From Catonia carolina (Eukaryota > Arthropoda > Insecta > Hemiptera > Achilidae): a stretch of 64,000 nt of DNA. Below, in pieces: positions 11,049-22,389 of the stretch. The translations under genes were made by a program, and so were the position numbers. The stretch's first letter is position 1. Each line of letters starts with the position of its first letter. The notes below the pieces were generated by a model. The model was given only the letters and a program-made list of their open reading frames with translations. It was not told the origin of the DNA and did not search any database. Where the stretch lies: positions 58,879,001 through 58,943,000 of the forward strand of contig JAQMRL010000006.1 in NCBI GenBank assembly GCA_035578175.1, given 5' to 3'.

Positions 11049-12174
11049 AAGTACTTTTATTTTGTAAAATTATTATACTTGGCATGCACCTCTTAGATTA
11101 GATTAGATTTCCATTCACCTTTAAAATTTTTAATAGCAGACTACTTTGTTAATTTTTAACTTGGATGAACCTGCGATTGAATCGTTTCACTTCCTTTTTA
11201 CAAAGATTGAAATAAAATTCCTCGTTTTATAAATATTCAATTCACAAAACTCTATAGCTTCTTTTACACCAGAAAATAAAATCAAAACATTGTTATTTTA
11301 TTAAATATCATATCAAAAACATTAACGCGCTGTCTCACAAATATTGTCATCCTACACACAGTGACAACTAACCTTAAAATCGATAACTTCCAAATTTCTC
11401 AGAACAGTTATTGAATTCCAAAATTTGTATAATAAGGAAATAGACTGAGCTTTTATTACTTGCGTAGGCTTAAATAGTTTTTAGTGCAAGGTTATGTTTA
11501 AAATAATAGTGACCCAAATGAACAAGGCGGGAAACATTTTCCTTATAAATAGACTCACGTATATATCAGTGTGGGAAAACCGTTTTCATTATTCCGAGTC
11601 CGTATATTTCCATACAATAGAGAATTGTCCGTCTAGAAGTCTCCCGAACGTTCGACCTTACACCTCCCGTTCTATTACTAAGCTTAGATAGATGCACGTA
11701 TATTCAGTAAGTATGTACTTTCAGTGCTACTAGCTGGTGTAACATCAATTTCAACTGTGTATGTGCGCTTTGTATATTTACTTCCATTGTTTATTTAACA
11801 CAGTTTCCATTTCTTCTTCTTTATCAACATCTCCGTTCATTTCTTGTCGTTTCCTACTTCGTCTTGTTTTGTTTCTCTTTCTTCAGTCCTTTATCTCGTT
11901 CAGGCTCTTCCATTTCTCCTACGTTCTTCCTTCTTTCTTAATCACTATTTACGCCTCCTCTTCCTTTAACTCCTTCTCCTTCTTCCTGTTCTTCACCTTC
12001 TTTTTCTTCCTTATTCCAATTTTACATTTAAAGCTCTCTTAACGCCTTATTTTGTTTCCCTTTCTTAATGTTTTTTTTTTAATTTTCGTACATTATGTAT
12101 TTTTACTTTCTCTTGGTCTATATGAATAATTAGGAAAAGAAAGTACTATTGTTTTGGTGTCAGTTTTTTAAATC
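11049..12174. other. No gene; strongly pyrimidine-rich on the plus strand at 11800-12060
   Basis: The 11761-12042 open frame is a low-complexity TTC/CTT run (Phe, Ser and Leu only) and is not supported as a gene. The rest holds nothing recognisable. Confidence 0.5.
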
Positions 12175-13100
12175 GACTTTTCTCCAAACATATACGTTTC
12201 AGGCCACCTGAACCCAAAAATAACATGTTTGAGCGATTGGTCTGTGGGTGTGAAAAAATCTTAAGAACTGAATTATGTACGAAGCTAAAACTGGAAACTT
12301 AAGTAAAACGAGAGGAACCGACGCGAAAATTTATTAGCAAAATGGGTCAACCGAAAGTAGTAGTTTATTCGTGCAGTTATGCTCTTTTTGCGATTTTCGC
12401 CAAAACGGCTAGTACTACAGTTTTTATTAAATTGCTTTCTTGCTACATTTTTAACCTGTACGAGATAGGACCAGCGAAATATCTGCTGAAATTCTTAAGG
12501 GGGAGGGCTGTGATCTCGTAGAAAAAATGTTTTTGTTTTTATTTCGGCCTGTTTTGGTTCTAACAAAATTACAATTAAAATCAGAAAAAACTTTATTACC
12601 AACATTTTTTTTACATGTTAAATATAATAGCAAAGTTAGTATTTATGAATTTTAGGGCAAAAGTGTGCATAATTAAAGTTTAAGAAGATTTTAAAACCCA
12701 CAATTTTTATTTCATAGCGGCAATTAGTAATTTTACGTATTTTTTCATCAAAATTGGTAAAATATGGGATTTTAAGATTTCAGCCTTAGTATGCATTTTA
12801 CGAAAAACATGTATATAATCAAATTTATAGAAAATTAAAAGATCTACAACTTTTATATAGAAAATGTTTCTCTCCAGAGCCTAATTTAGCGTGAAAGAGT
12901 GATTTTTCTTATTTTTAAGCGAAGCTGAAGTTGGTTTTCATTTTGCATCATTCACTCATGATTAAAATAAGGTTATATTTTTCAGGTTAGTTTTTTGTTT
13001 ATTTCTAAAGTTTTATTACTAATTTTAGGTTATATTGTTAACTATTTGCATTGGTAACAGAAAGTTGTGCGAGTGTTTCACACCAGATTTTAAAATTAAG
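12175..13100 (-). repeat. Dispersed repeat family D, longest copy (about 0.9 kb)
   Basis: Read on the minus strand it starts at 13099 with ATCTGGTGTGAAACACTCGC and runs to about 12175. It aligns block by block with the plus-strand copy at 40319-40900: the TGCAAAATGAAAACCAAC block, the GAGAGAAACATTTTCT block, and the TTTGATTATA/AAAATGCAT block. The far end contains TAACATGTTTGAGCGATTGGTCTG, a type of sequence I associate with widely dispersed insect repeats. No transposase or reverse transcriptase is visible, so the class is unknown. Confidence 0.6.
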
Positions 13101-13909
13101 GAAAAAATCAATTTTTTGACAATTTGATTAAAAATAGCTTAGAAATTTTAAAAAAATGTACGACTATATTTTCTCGAGGTGTAATAACATTTAATTTATT
13201 TCGAATTTTATGTAATCTTATTTCATAATGTAGTAGAATCTCCACGTTTGCTGTAAAATAAAAACCTTATAAACGTAAAGATACTATGGCAAAAGATAGC
13301 AATTAATTCCATTTCCCAGAATTGGAAGAGACTGTGATATATACGAAAAGTGCGAATTATTCGCATAAACCAGTTATTTATTAATTTCTTAATTAGCCGC
13401 ATATTTAATGAGACTAAAAAACAGACGTCGGTTAAGTAAAGATCGATTTATAGATAAACCAGTGTTGTTAAATGCACTATAATATTTATTTGAATACAAT
13501 TCAACAATATCAAAAGGAAGATAATAAATTATTAAATTCAGTAGCAATGATGAACCGTGTATAAATTTTTTTACTATTGATATACGATGCATTTATGCTA
13601 ATATACGATAAGAAGTACAATATTAAGTTTATATTTTAAAATTTATGATAAAAATCAGTAATAACATAACAACAGTAGTTCAAATAATAGTAATAATAAA
13701 AATAAAAATAAATTATTATTCTAAGAAAAGATACCGAAGCAAGTCGAATCGTGACTTCTGTCTGTCGTTATTACAACGTAAGAGTCAGTGTTGTTACTAG
13801 TACGTTATAATGTTTATAACATAATCCGTTTTGTGATACGGACCATAACATTGGTAGCTACCTGTTGTAACTTGTGCTGCGCTATTGTAATCTATTATTA
13901 TTTATCATT
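13101..13909. other. AT-rich DNA, nothing recognised
   Basis: No supported coding or repeat-family signal. Confidence 0.4.
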
Positions 13910-14040
13910 GGCAATACCTTTATAGTTAGCTAAATTTATTAAGTTTTCATTAGGCTAAATTTATTTTTATTTTTGGCAATACCTTTATTGTTAGCTAAAT
14001 TTATTAAGTTTTCATTAAATTTATTTTTATTTGCTTCTAA
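13910..14040 (+). repeat. Tandem duplication, period about 65 bp
   Basis: GGCAATACCTTTATAGTTAG at 13910 recurs as GGCAATACCTTTATTGTTAG at 13975. Both are followed by the same CTAAATTTATTAAGTTTTCA stretch. Two copies with few differences indicate a recent local duplication. Confidence 0.8.
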
Positions 14041-14329
14041 GTTGGGTAACGAACACTTAACATTCTTGATTTTTTTTTTTGAACCCAAGTAATAATCATC
14101 AGTTTGTTGGTAATAATATTTAAATTTTCTAAAATAATATTTTTTAATCCTTACTACGTGTACGTTGCATTCTGTTAAATTTAGAAAAATCAGCAACCCC
14201 TTATGATATCAAAAGTAGGATTGGTCAACCTAGAAAAACCTTTGAAATGCAAAACAGCTTAATGTCTACGAACATTGACATTTACAGATTAGGAAAATTT
14301 CTAAAAACACTATTTGTTGAGTGCAAGAT

Positions 14330-14705
14330 GAGTAATAGGGGCTGTAAAAAGGAAGAGGATAGAAGTTTTTGAAATGTGGTTTAACAGGAAAATGTTGAAG
14401 ATAGGTGGGTGGACATAATAAGTAATTTAGAGGTTCTTTGGTAGTGGATGAAAATAGAAGTATATGAAAGTATCTTACCAGAAGAAGGGGTAGACTAGTG
14501 GGGCATGTCTTAAGACATCCTAGTATTGGTCTATCAATAATGGAGGGTAATATTGAGGGAGTAAATTACAGGGGAGGCAAAGGTTAGAATATATAAAGCA
14601 AATTAAAAAAGGTGTAGGGTGTTACAGGTAGGCCTATGTAGACATGAAACGATTTGCACAAGATAGAACAGCTTGGAGAACTGCATCAAACCAATCGAGA
14701 GAGAG
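14330..14705 (+). mobile_element. LINE ORF2 C-terminal fragment (GHVLRH type)
   Basis: The plus-strand reading contains E-M/V-W-F-x-R-K-M-L-K-I, then G-R-L-V-G-H-V-L-R-H, then M-E-G-N-I-E-G, and ends K-R-F-A-Q-D-R-T-A-W-R-T-A-S-N-Q-S (the start as K-xx-L-x-Q-D in the decayed frame). This is the standard C-terminal run of a very common arthropod LINE protein. Several stops and frame changes show it is dead, and all catalytic domains are missing. It directly abuts a family B SINE. Confidence 0.75.
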
Positions 14706-14711
14706 ATGAGA

Positions 14712-14972
14712 AAAAGCAACCCCATGACCCAATAAGGTGAGGGCGATACGTATGACGAGTAAATTTGGTTTACTCTTGTACAGACTCAGGCCGACCATTC
14801 CTGAGAGAGTATGGTTAATTGAACCCCAACCATCTAAGTAACCTCTGTTTAGTATTAAAATCCGTATAAAAGTAACATAGTACCTTTACTAGCATTTGAA
14901 CCTTTGCCTCCGAAAATCAGCCGTTAAACAACTTATTCACGGTGAAGACTTTACCACTAGACCAACCCGGTA
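14712..14972 (-). mobile_element. tRNA-derived SINE family B, full length
   Basis: On the minus strand the tRNA-like head begins ACCGGGTTGGTCTAGTGGTA. Box A, TGGTCTAGTGGT, is at 14953-14964. Box B, GGTTCAAATGC, is at 14892-14902. The body follows (GGTTGGGGTTCAATTAACCA, CAGGAATGGTCGGCCTGAG), and the 3' end lies in the GGGTCATGGGGTTGCTTTTT stretch. Box A and box B are about 50 bp apart, somewhat more than in a tRNA, so this is a SINE head and not a tRNA gene. Transcription by RNA polymerase III is expected of the family. Confidence 0.8.
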
Positions 14973-15111
14973 TGTTTCAAAATACATTAAAAATGAAAAC
15001 ATCCTACAGAGATTGTGCAGACAGATAGTAACTTAAAGTCAAGCCAGGTATTTCAATCAAAAATCAAAAGACTTGTTTCTTGGGCTTATTTTTAGTGGTT
15101 TCTTTTCTTTC

Positions 15112-15302
15112 CTTGGTATTCGATTTTGAAGCTGAATGTCTGGTGTTTGATTTCAGATATAAAATTTGTTTAGTGGATATAAAAGTAAAGAGGTTACTTG
15201 GTATTTTAGTGAATGAAACACTAAAGAGGTTATTTCGTATTCTATTTTGAAGCTGACTGTCCGGTGCTGGCTTCCCGGGTAGGAAATTCGGTAAGCGGAT
15301 GA
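15112..15302 (+). repeat. Diverged tandem duplication, period about 124 bp
   Basis: ATTTTGAAGCTGAATGTCTGG near 15122 recurs as ATTTTGAAGCTGACTGTCCGG near 15243, and GTTACTTGGTATT recurs as GTTATTTCGTATT. The block lies directly upstream of a jockey fragment, and the minus-strand open frame across it (15064-15378) is not supported as a gene. Confidence 0.6.
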
Positions 15303-15850
15303 TTTGTGGCGTAGAATAACGTTCACTCCCAAGGGAGACAGAGTGGTGCGATATCTTGGCTTGTAGCTTGACAGGCAACTACTAGTAATTTGGAAGCTTT
15401 CTCTGCTAAAAACCGTTTAGAACTTAACCGTCGCCAGAAGCTACTCCTCTGATTTACCAAATTCTTCGATCAAACTGAACCTCCGTTCCAAAATTATAAT
15501 TTACAAAACTCGTTTGAGATCAATCTGGACTTTTGGTGTCCAGCACGTTGGTAGAGCGGGAGGGAGTAAATAAAAGTTAATCCAGGCTTTTCATTTACAT
15601 TTCTTAAGTCTTGCTTCTGACGCTCCTTTTTATGTAAGCAATAAATTCCTTCACAAAGATTTCAAAATTCAGACAGTAAAGGAACTAACGGTGTCATTCT
15701 ATAGGAAATTTCGCAAACGACTTTATGGCCATCCCAACCAAATAGCTCGTGATCTAGCTACAAAGGACTTTCCAATAGTACGACTTCTAAGGAGAAAATG
15801 GAGCAACGACCTCTTGGTCTGAATAACAGACAACATCCATAACTCCTGTC
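15300..15850 (+). mobile_element. Jockey-clade LINE, 3' fragment of ORF2
   Basis: Starts in the ORF2 region equivalent to residues about 732-755 of the complete element (AACGTTCACTCCCAAGGGAG, then GTGGTGCGATATCTTGG). It runs through the L-E-L-N-R-R-Q-K-L block, the S-K-F/T-L-H block and the last codons next to AAATGGAGCAACGACCTCTT. Stops and frameshifts are frequent. It ends in a shortened 3' untranslated region. Same family as the intact element at 48.9-53.3 kb, plus orientation, 5'-truncated. Confidence 0.8.
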
Positions 15851-15861
15851 TTTCACCCAAG

Positions 15862-16035
15862 GTGTTCTCTATTATTCAGACCAAGAGGTCTCTGCTCCAT
15901 TTTCGCTTTAAATGTCGTACAGTTGGTAAGTCCCTTCTAGTTTCGTCGCCAGTTAGTTATTTGGGATGGTCATCTAGTCTTCTCGAAACTTACTATAAAA
16001 AGGACGTTGTTAGTTATGAGTTACATGTTACACTA
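15862..16035 (-). mobile_element. Jockey-clade LINE 3' fragment in inverted orientation
   Basis: Minus-strand copy of the last about 45 codons of ORF2, from AAATGGAGCAGAGACCTCTT near the stop back to the TATAGTAAGTTTCGAGAAGA region. It forms an inverted pair with 15700-15835, with only about 30 bp between the two ends. Confidence 0.75.
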
Positions 16036-17089
16036 CGAATTATTTCGTGATAAACATACTGGACAACAAAGAATGTACTTTTACAAAACTTAATAGATAG
16101 GCCTACTATGCGTTTGACTAAGTAGCAGATTTGATAATAATTAGTAACCATTGAATTTCATTTCAAAAAATTTATTTTATTTAAAATTCTTTTTAATTTT
16201 TTAAAATTTTCATTTGATCTGTAACCTTTAATATTGTAACGGATGATAATATTTTATTTTGTTTTTCTGCATTATCTCTATTAAGTATTGTTACTGATTT
16301 TTAACGTAAAAACAAACTGTAATTTTGCTATCTAGAAAAGAAACAAAATAAATTTATGCATTATCCGTATGATTCACTAACTCGATTCTGTTTGTACATC
16401 GCAACGATGCCCTTTCGTTCATTTCAATTTACCATAATTTCTTTGTGTTCCGTCATATAAAACAATATATTGTTAGAATGTTTAAAAATTAAAAGTTACA
16501 ATAAAAATAGCTCGGTTTCAAATGATGCATTGTAAAAGCTATAAAATTATCGGCATTCGGTTAAACAAAAAGAGTAATAATACTATACCAAAGTACTAAA
16601 AAATAATAATGACGGAAAATATGTGAATGACTGTTACTTCATCTTATGTACAAATGATTTCATAAAATTCATATCACGTAAACATGAATGAAACAAAAAT
16701 ACGTATGTAAATTTAGAAAAAAACCATACACTCATCATTTCCACACACAGACTGATAGATAATATAACAGACTATAAAACATTTATTCCATTCACACATT
16801 ATCATTATAAATAGATCTGCATACTTATAAAATAATATTTTCCATACGTAAAAGTTATTTATTTAAACAATAGAAATAGAATATAGTTTTAGATAATAAT
16901 TCTGAATGACAAGACCTGACAGCCGGTGCATTCGTTTGTTTATTGGGGATACGATATTTCTTACGTGCAGTTATGAGATACGGAAACTAATTTGGAGAAC
17001 TTTCAAAGGCAAAATTTCAAAGGGAAATTTTTTTATATACTTTGAGGAAAACACTAGTCGGTAAAGTACAAAAAGAAACTGTTGTAAAA
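16036..17089. other. AT-rich DNA, nothing recognised
   Basis: No coding or repeat-family signal could be recognised. Confidence 0.4.
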
Positions 17090-17752
17090 TACGAGGGGCG
17101 TTCAAAAACTTGCCGGAATTGCCTTGCCGTCGCCAAATAAGCGAAAAGATAGCCGAACTATAGAGCGCGCCACGAAAGAAGTCCATCGTGTTTGAAGAGC
17201 TCTATCTCAAAAACAACCCAATGAAAATTTTAACCGCTACACCAAATTAAAGCCTGTTTTTTTCTGCGTTAAATAGTTTTACTTAAATTTTATTTTATTT
17301 AAAAATTAGTCAAAGATACAGGAATTTACCCATAAAATGTACCCAGTTTTTGGCCGGTTTTCCGTTAATGTGATTGTCTGTTACTCCGTCCTGGCCTTAG
17401 ATAAAAAATCGGCGCCTAATTATGTAAAAGATTTCAGTTTTTTCTATAATTTTAATATTTAAAAAGTGAAATTTGATAATCTTTCTAACTATTCCAGCCA
17501 TTTTAAAAAAGTAATTTTTTTGGCTCCGCATGAAGATAGGGAAATGTTTTTTTGGACTGAACCGTCTATATATATTATAGCAATCTGACAGCGTGCACAC
17601 TCTTGTTTTGAGAGTGCATAGTGGTATCAGTGCTCCTTGCAACATGAATGTGAGTGATTTTCAGTCAACATAATGTCACAGTTCAAACAGCGTGCGAACA
17701 TCAAGTTCATATGTAAATTGGTAAATTATCAGCTTTTGATACGTTGTTTGTT
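17090..17752 (+). mobile_element. Mariner-type element, 5' end with start of transposase
   Basis: Begins TACGAGGGGCGTTCAAAAAC, a start I associate with insect mariner-like TIRs. A segment at about 17200-17415 is shared with 57280-57515. Near 17675-17752 the plus-strand reading gives F-K-Q-R-A-N-I-K-F and C-K-L, which resembles the first helix of the mariner-type transposase DNA-binding domain. The coding region then stops at the border with family A copy A3 (17753). The rest of the transposase and the right TIR are missing. Confidence 0.55.
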
Positions 17753-17935
17753 CAGAAGAGATAGAGATTTTAAATATACTAATCACAGTTATCTCTCGTG
17801 AAAGTAATGAATTTCATTATACAGCCAGACCGTTTGTTGAATAAAGTGAAGTTGTCATTTTCAGGATGGAAAGTAGATGATTTACGGAGGTTCCGGCATG
17901 TTGATAATCATATTTTTCCACTCAATGAAAAAAGC
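17753..17935 (+). mobile_element. Family A, copy A3 (middle part)
   Basis: Covers the family from the AGAAGAGATAGAG block through the CAGCCAGACC block to the CATGTTGATAATCATA block. Head and tail are missing. Its left edge is the breakpoint of the mariner fragment. Confidence 0.7.
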
Positions 17936-18481
17936 AAAAAAATTCCCTTGCATGAGGTAACATGTCTAACTATAAAATAAAACAGTCCTCAGTTTTTGGG
18001 CTAATTCTAACTGATAAATATTACTTAACCACGCAGGTAAACAGCTATGCGATACTGTAAATATTTCAAAGAAAAACCGTGTTACCCTAACATTTTGTAT
18101 TGATTGGTGGTAAATTGATTTAGAAGAACATGTTTGGACATTGTATAATTTGAAATACACGTGTACCACGGATGTCTCTTAAATGAAAGATCATAGTTAA
18201 TTAAAATAACGTAATCCTAGATGTGGGTGGGATAGACGGATTTGATTTACTTGACAACAAGTTTGACAATTTAATAGGTTACCAATTAGACTGACACATA
18301 CGCGTATATGTGTCAAAGTGAATGGGGTCCATAATAGGACTAAATGTCATGTTCGTTATAATATCTACTATTATAACAAAAGTTTTCTATTGTTTCTCAT
18401 TTTGGAAACCTTGTTATATGTAACTGCATTGATAAAACGATCCACTTTATTTTTGGTAAATTTAATCATATAGTCACTGGA
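17936..18481. other. No gene or repeat recognised
   Basis: Nothing assignable; contains the short palindromic word ACACATACGCGTATATGTGT near 18294-18313. Confidence 0.4.
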
Positions 18482-18886
18482 CATAACAGGCAGGTGGAAT
18501 ATTAAATTATTAGTAATCGATCTACTAGTTTTAGGGCTACAAAAAATACTTCTATTTCATATCACATGGTGAACAAACTGTATGACTGAAACATTATGAA
18601 CAGAAGAGGTAGAGGGTTAAAAGATACAAGTCAGAGTTTTCTTCTTTGAAAGTAATAAAATTGATTATACAGGTACACCCAGACCCTGTGGTGAGCGATG
18701 TGAAGGTGTCATTTGCAGGAAAGTAGATGCACAAACGCAGATGTTTTTCAGAGGGTTCTGGCATTTTGATAAGCATATTTTTCCACTCAATCGGAATCGT
18801 AAATCACCTCACTCCTCGATTTATTTAGTAAAATTTCTAGAGGTTCAACCCAGCCTTCCGGATGATGACCTAAACAACAACAATAA
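18482..18886 (+). mobile_element. Family A, copy A4 (full length)
   Basis: Runs from CATAACAGGCAGGTGGAATA to GATGACCTAAACAACAACAA. It carries an extra short segment after the GCAGGAAAGTAGATG block (ACAAACGCAGATG), a small local duplication not seen in other copies. Confidence 0.8.
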
Positions 18887-19438
18887 CTAGGAAGAATTTT
18901 CGTTAAGGTATACAAATTATGTAATTATTGCTCGTTGGTCGGACTTTGGAACTGTCAATTTTCAGAACTGTTTTATTTTTTATACTTAATGATATTAATT
19001 CTTAAATTTATTAAACCATTAATAACTATTCTTAAATTTTAGGAAGGATTGAAAAAAAATTGGTGATTTATATATATTTTTCTCATTCATTCACTTTCAG
19101 AGGCTACAGCACGTTTTACACACGGAAATTCAAATCTTTTAAAAATTTGATATGATCTACCTCTTCTTCTGATCTTTTAACAATTTTCATTATATAAAAT
19201 TTCTTATACTATTTACACTAATTTTCAAAAAATGTATTCGCAATTGTCGTAGTAAATGGTTTCTTATAACGCTTAATAAATTTTACAATATTGTGATAGT
19301 ATCTTAAGGGAAAATTGTTGTTCCGGAATTCTATAGCAGGAATGAGATTTTAGAAGTGTTTAATGTGAATAATAACAGCTGATTAATCGGCTTAGTTCCA
19401 GGAAATGGTTAGAAATATAGTGCGTAAAGGGTTAGGTA
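18887..19438. other. AT-rich DNA, nothing recognised
   Basis: No supported coding or repeat-family signal. Confidence 0.4.
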
Positions 19439-20045
19439 CAGTATAGGCCTCTTGATTTGACGGCTACCTAGAAGGGTCATTGTATTTATTTAAATAATTA
19501 GCTCTTTTGTAATGGTATCACGTTATAATGCGTTTGTTTACCTTTTGTAAAGACTTCCAGAACCCAACAGAAAAACTCTTTAATCTAGAATCCCGTTGAG
19601 TAAGGTATTTAAAGGACTAGGTCGTCTTGAAGAAGTTAGTCTTGAATCGTCATTCAGTGAGTGAGTTATACCGCTTACCAGATAAATTTCTTGAAAAGGT
19701 CCAGCGTATACTATAGACGTCGAATAGTCGTTTGTAAGTAGGATTTAGTTAAATTAAATTAAAATTAATTTTTATATTAATTTAAAAATTTAATTAGTCC
19801 GAGGTAATTCAGTTTCTGGTTAAATTCAATGAATCCCATTAAATTATTATAAAAATTAGTTTATTATTTATTGTAATTATCAATTTAATTGTAGTAATTG
19901 TAATTCATTTTTAAATTTAAGTTGCATTACTAATTGTTATTTATAGTGTACAATAAATACTTTTTTGTAATTTTAACGATAGTTAGTTATTTATTTATTT
20001 TACCCTGATCCCGAAACGGATCTCGGCGATAAATGGTCGCAATAA
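19439..20045 (+). other. Possible solo LTR or LTR-like region
   Basis: Contains a TATTTAAAGG element (about 19597) followed by a GC-richer stretch with CATTCAGTGAGTGAG. An AATAAA lies near 19950, and then CCCGAAACGGATCTCGGCGA near 20010-20030. That order (TATA-like box, transcribed region, polyadenylation signal, short trailing part) resembles an insect LTR. No second LTR, internal coding region or flanking target duplication was identified, so the call is tentative and the ends are approximate. Confidence 0.25.
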
Positions 20046-21129
20046 TATTTTTTAAATTAACAGGTGTTTTGACATGTCATAACATCAGGAGAGTTTCTAA
20101 TTGTCATTATATCGAATAGGAGGTCAAAGACCGAAATAAACAAGTATAGATATTATTGTATTAGGGTTTGACATGACTATTCTAAACTTGTAGTACGGAA
20201 AAGTTAGTTTATAGACTGTATTGTCATTTTATGTTTAGAAGTGTTTTAAAATACAGTATTGAGTTTATATATGTGATATACAGGAAGTGATAACAGTTCA
20301 AAAGTTTGACAAACAAGCAAACGATACCTGACAGACAACAGACAGTCAAAGTACAAGTTACATATAAATCCTCTTATCTAACGTGAGACAAATGTCGACT
20401 TGTCTCTCTCCCGCATCAGTTCATCTGATTCAGCAACTACAAAAGTTTACAGCTCAAAATACTTCTTACCATTCCTATTTTTTTCTTTTTAAAAAACAAG
20501 ATTTTAAATTTTTTATTCCAATATTCATCTTACTGTAAAATATACATTTTTAGTTATCTTTAACAATATTATATCTCGAAAATAAGAAACCTATCCAGTT
20601 TATTAGAAATCTGTAATAATTTCCAGTGCATGTCTCATGTCTCAAGCGTCCATAGGTTTCATAACAGCAAAGTAGTAGAAACAATTTATGTCTACACGTC
20701 AAGAGTTTCATTACGAAATATAATGAGAAATAGAATTATCCGAGATAAAAAAGAGTTAACTCATGTCATACGACGTATCGCGATTCTCAAAAGGAAATGA
20801 GTCAGATATGTACTGAGGCAGAGCAGTGACAGATGGACTTACGGTAGGTTCTCGATTTACCGGCCTCCCATTTACCGTGGCTCGGATTTAACGTCACTCA
20901 ATTCAGAAAAGAAAAATTTAGCCTCCACCCCGTACGTCACTTTCTTTCTTTTAAGTATTATTTGGATAATTTTTACTTCTGCGTTAACGGCGTATTATTT
21001 CTAACAAAAAAAATTAAATACCTCATAAATAATGAAAATCTATGCCGTTTAGTTGTGATTTCTTTTATTGGGGCATCCTTATCACTACCATTACATTCTG
21101 TTACTTGTTTTAACGAAATTTAATGAAAT
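20046..21129. other. No gene; possible pogo/Tigger-type TIR near 20840-20895
   Basis: CGGTAGGTTCTCGATTTACC and the following CCGTGGCTCGGATTTAACG resemble the terminal repeats of pogo/Tigger-type transposons in wording only. No inverted partner or transposase was found. The rest is unassigned. Confidence 0.25.
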
Positions 21130-21265
21130 AAAATTTAATGATAAAAATTATGAATATTAATATTATATATTAATTAATATTGATTTATATTAATTAACTA
21201 ATATTAATATTATATATTAATTAATATTAATACTAATTAGATTAATTAATATTGAATAGGTCTAT
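21130..21265. repeat. AT-only repeated and palindromic block
   Basis: ATATTAATATTATATATTAA occurs twice, about 54 bp apart. ATTAATAT words in both orientations fill the block. It could extrude as cruciform DNA, but its composition alone may explain it. Confidence 0.7.
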
Positions 21266-21639
21266 TAATATTAAAATTATGAATAAAATTTAATGATCAA
21301 TTTTATTCATTTGTTTGTTTTTAGAAGATAACTATGAATCTCTTAGTACAATAATAATTTTTATTAAAACGTCTGATCTACCTACTTCGTTAAAATCTAA
21401 TCTACCTGTTAGTTAACGTTTCTGTATTTATTTTGTTATTGAACTTGCGTTTGTGTAACTATATGTATTATCTTTGTATGTATTATATACGTAGTATCTC
21501 TTGCATATTACAAAGGAAAATTTACCAACCCCATTTGCATGGAGCAAGTCCCCAAAAACAAATAAATTGGTTATTATTATTATTAATAAAACTCTTATCG
21601 CATAAATACTGCAATATTTGGTCTTATAAAATTTTTCAC

Positions 21640-22090
21640 TGGTTAATCCTGGGGTAACAAGGTAATTGCAGCCCCAGATCTTCTTTAAGGAAGTGAGTCA
21701 TGCGTTACCACGAAGCTTTAGGAGAGGAGGGTAGGATCCAGGCAGCTGGGTTGGGGTTTTTGGGAAGGGTGATGATGGGCTGCCCGAGGCTGGATCTGAT
21801 GCATAACGAGGAAATTAGATCTGAGTTGGGTGTATTTAGCTTGGATGAGGGAGTGAAGGAGTACCGAAATCAATGGAGGCAACATTTAAAACGGATGCCG
21901 GAGGAGAGAGTACCCTGGAAAGTGATGGAATATGTTCCAGTTGGAAGAAGGGAGATGGGAAGACCTCGAAGAAGATGGCAGTAGTCGAGATGTAGCCTAC
22001 GGGTTGGAATATCTTGTGTTTGTATAGAAGTACAGGATGGTTTGTGAGTTCGGAACAGGCGCTTATGCCTAATCCATCATAGTAAGGTAA
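21640..22090 (+). mobile_element. LINE ORF2 C-terminal fragment with 3' untranslated region
   Basis: The 94-codon plus-strand frame (21700-21984) reads N-E-E-I-R-S-E-L-G-V, then W-R-Q-H-L-K-R-M-P-E-E-R-V-P, and ends G-R-P-R-R-R-W. These are the C-terminal motifs of an arthropod endonuclease-reverse transcriptase LINE. The frame is intact over its length. The 3' part contains TTTGTGAGTTCGGAACAGGC and GCCTAATCCATCATAGTAAG, matched by the copy at 44505-44850. Upstream domains are absent (5' truncation). Confidence 0.75.
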
Positions 22091-22338
22091 ATAAAATTAT
22101 TCACTTCGGTCATTTTTTTAATCAATTATTTTTCTGAGACTTAGGATGAAAAACTAATAAACAAACCTAAACGAACTACCATCAAAGATAAAAGTGTGTA
22201 AAATCAATTCTTTTGTTGGAGAATTAACAAAAATGCTTCGTGATTCCACAAAATTTGAATTAAATATATTAACATTGGACAATAGGTTATTGATAATATT
22301 TTCGTCTTTATTCACTAACTTGTCTATATTTTGATGAT

Positions 22339-22339
22339 G

Positions 22340-22389
<50 letters not shown>
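22339..22389 (+). repeat. (ATT)n microsatellite
   Basis: About 16 uninterrupted ATT units. The asparagine-rich minus-strand open frame over it is an artefact of the repeat. Confidence 0.95.

Noticed and set aside
11761..12042. 93-codon open frame
   Set aside because: Low-complexity pyrimidine run coding only for Phe, Ser, Leu and similar residues; no start context or homology.
19439..20045. Complete LTR retrotransposon
   Set aside because: No second LTR, internal polyprotein or target duplication was found; only a tentative solo LTR-like call is kept.
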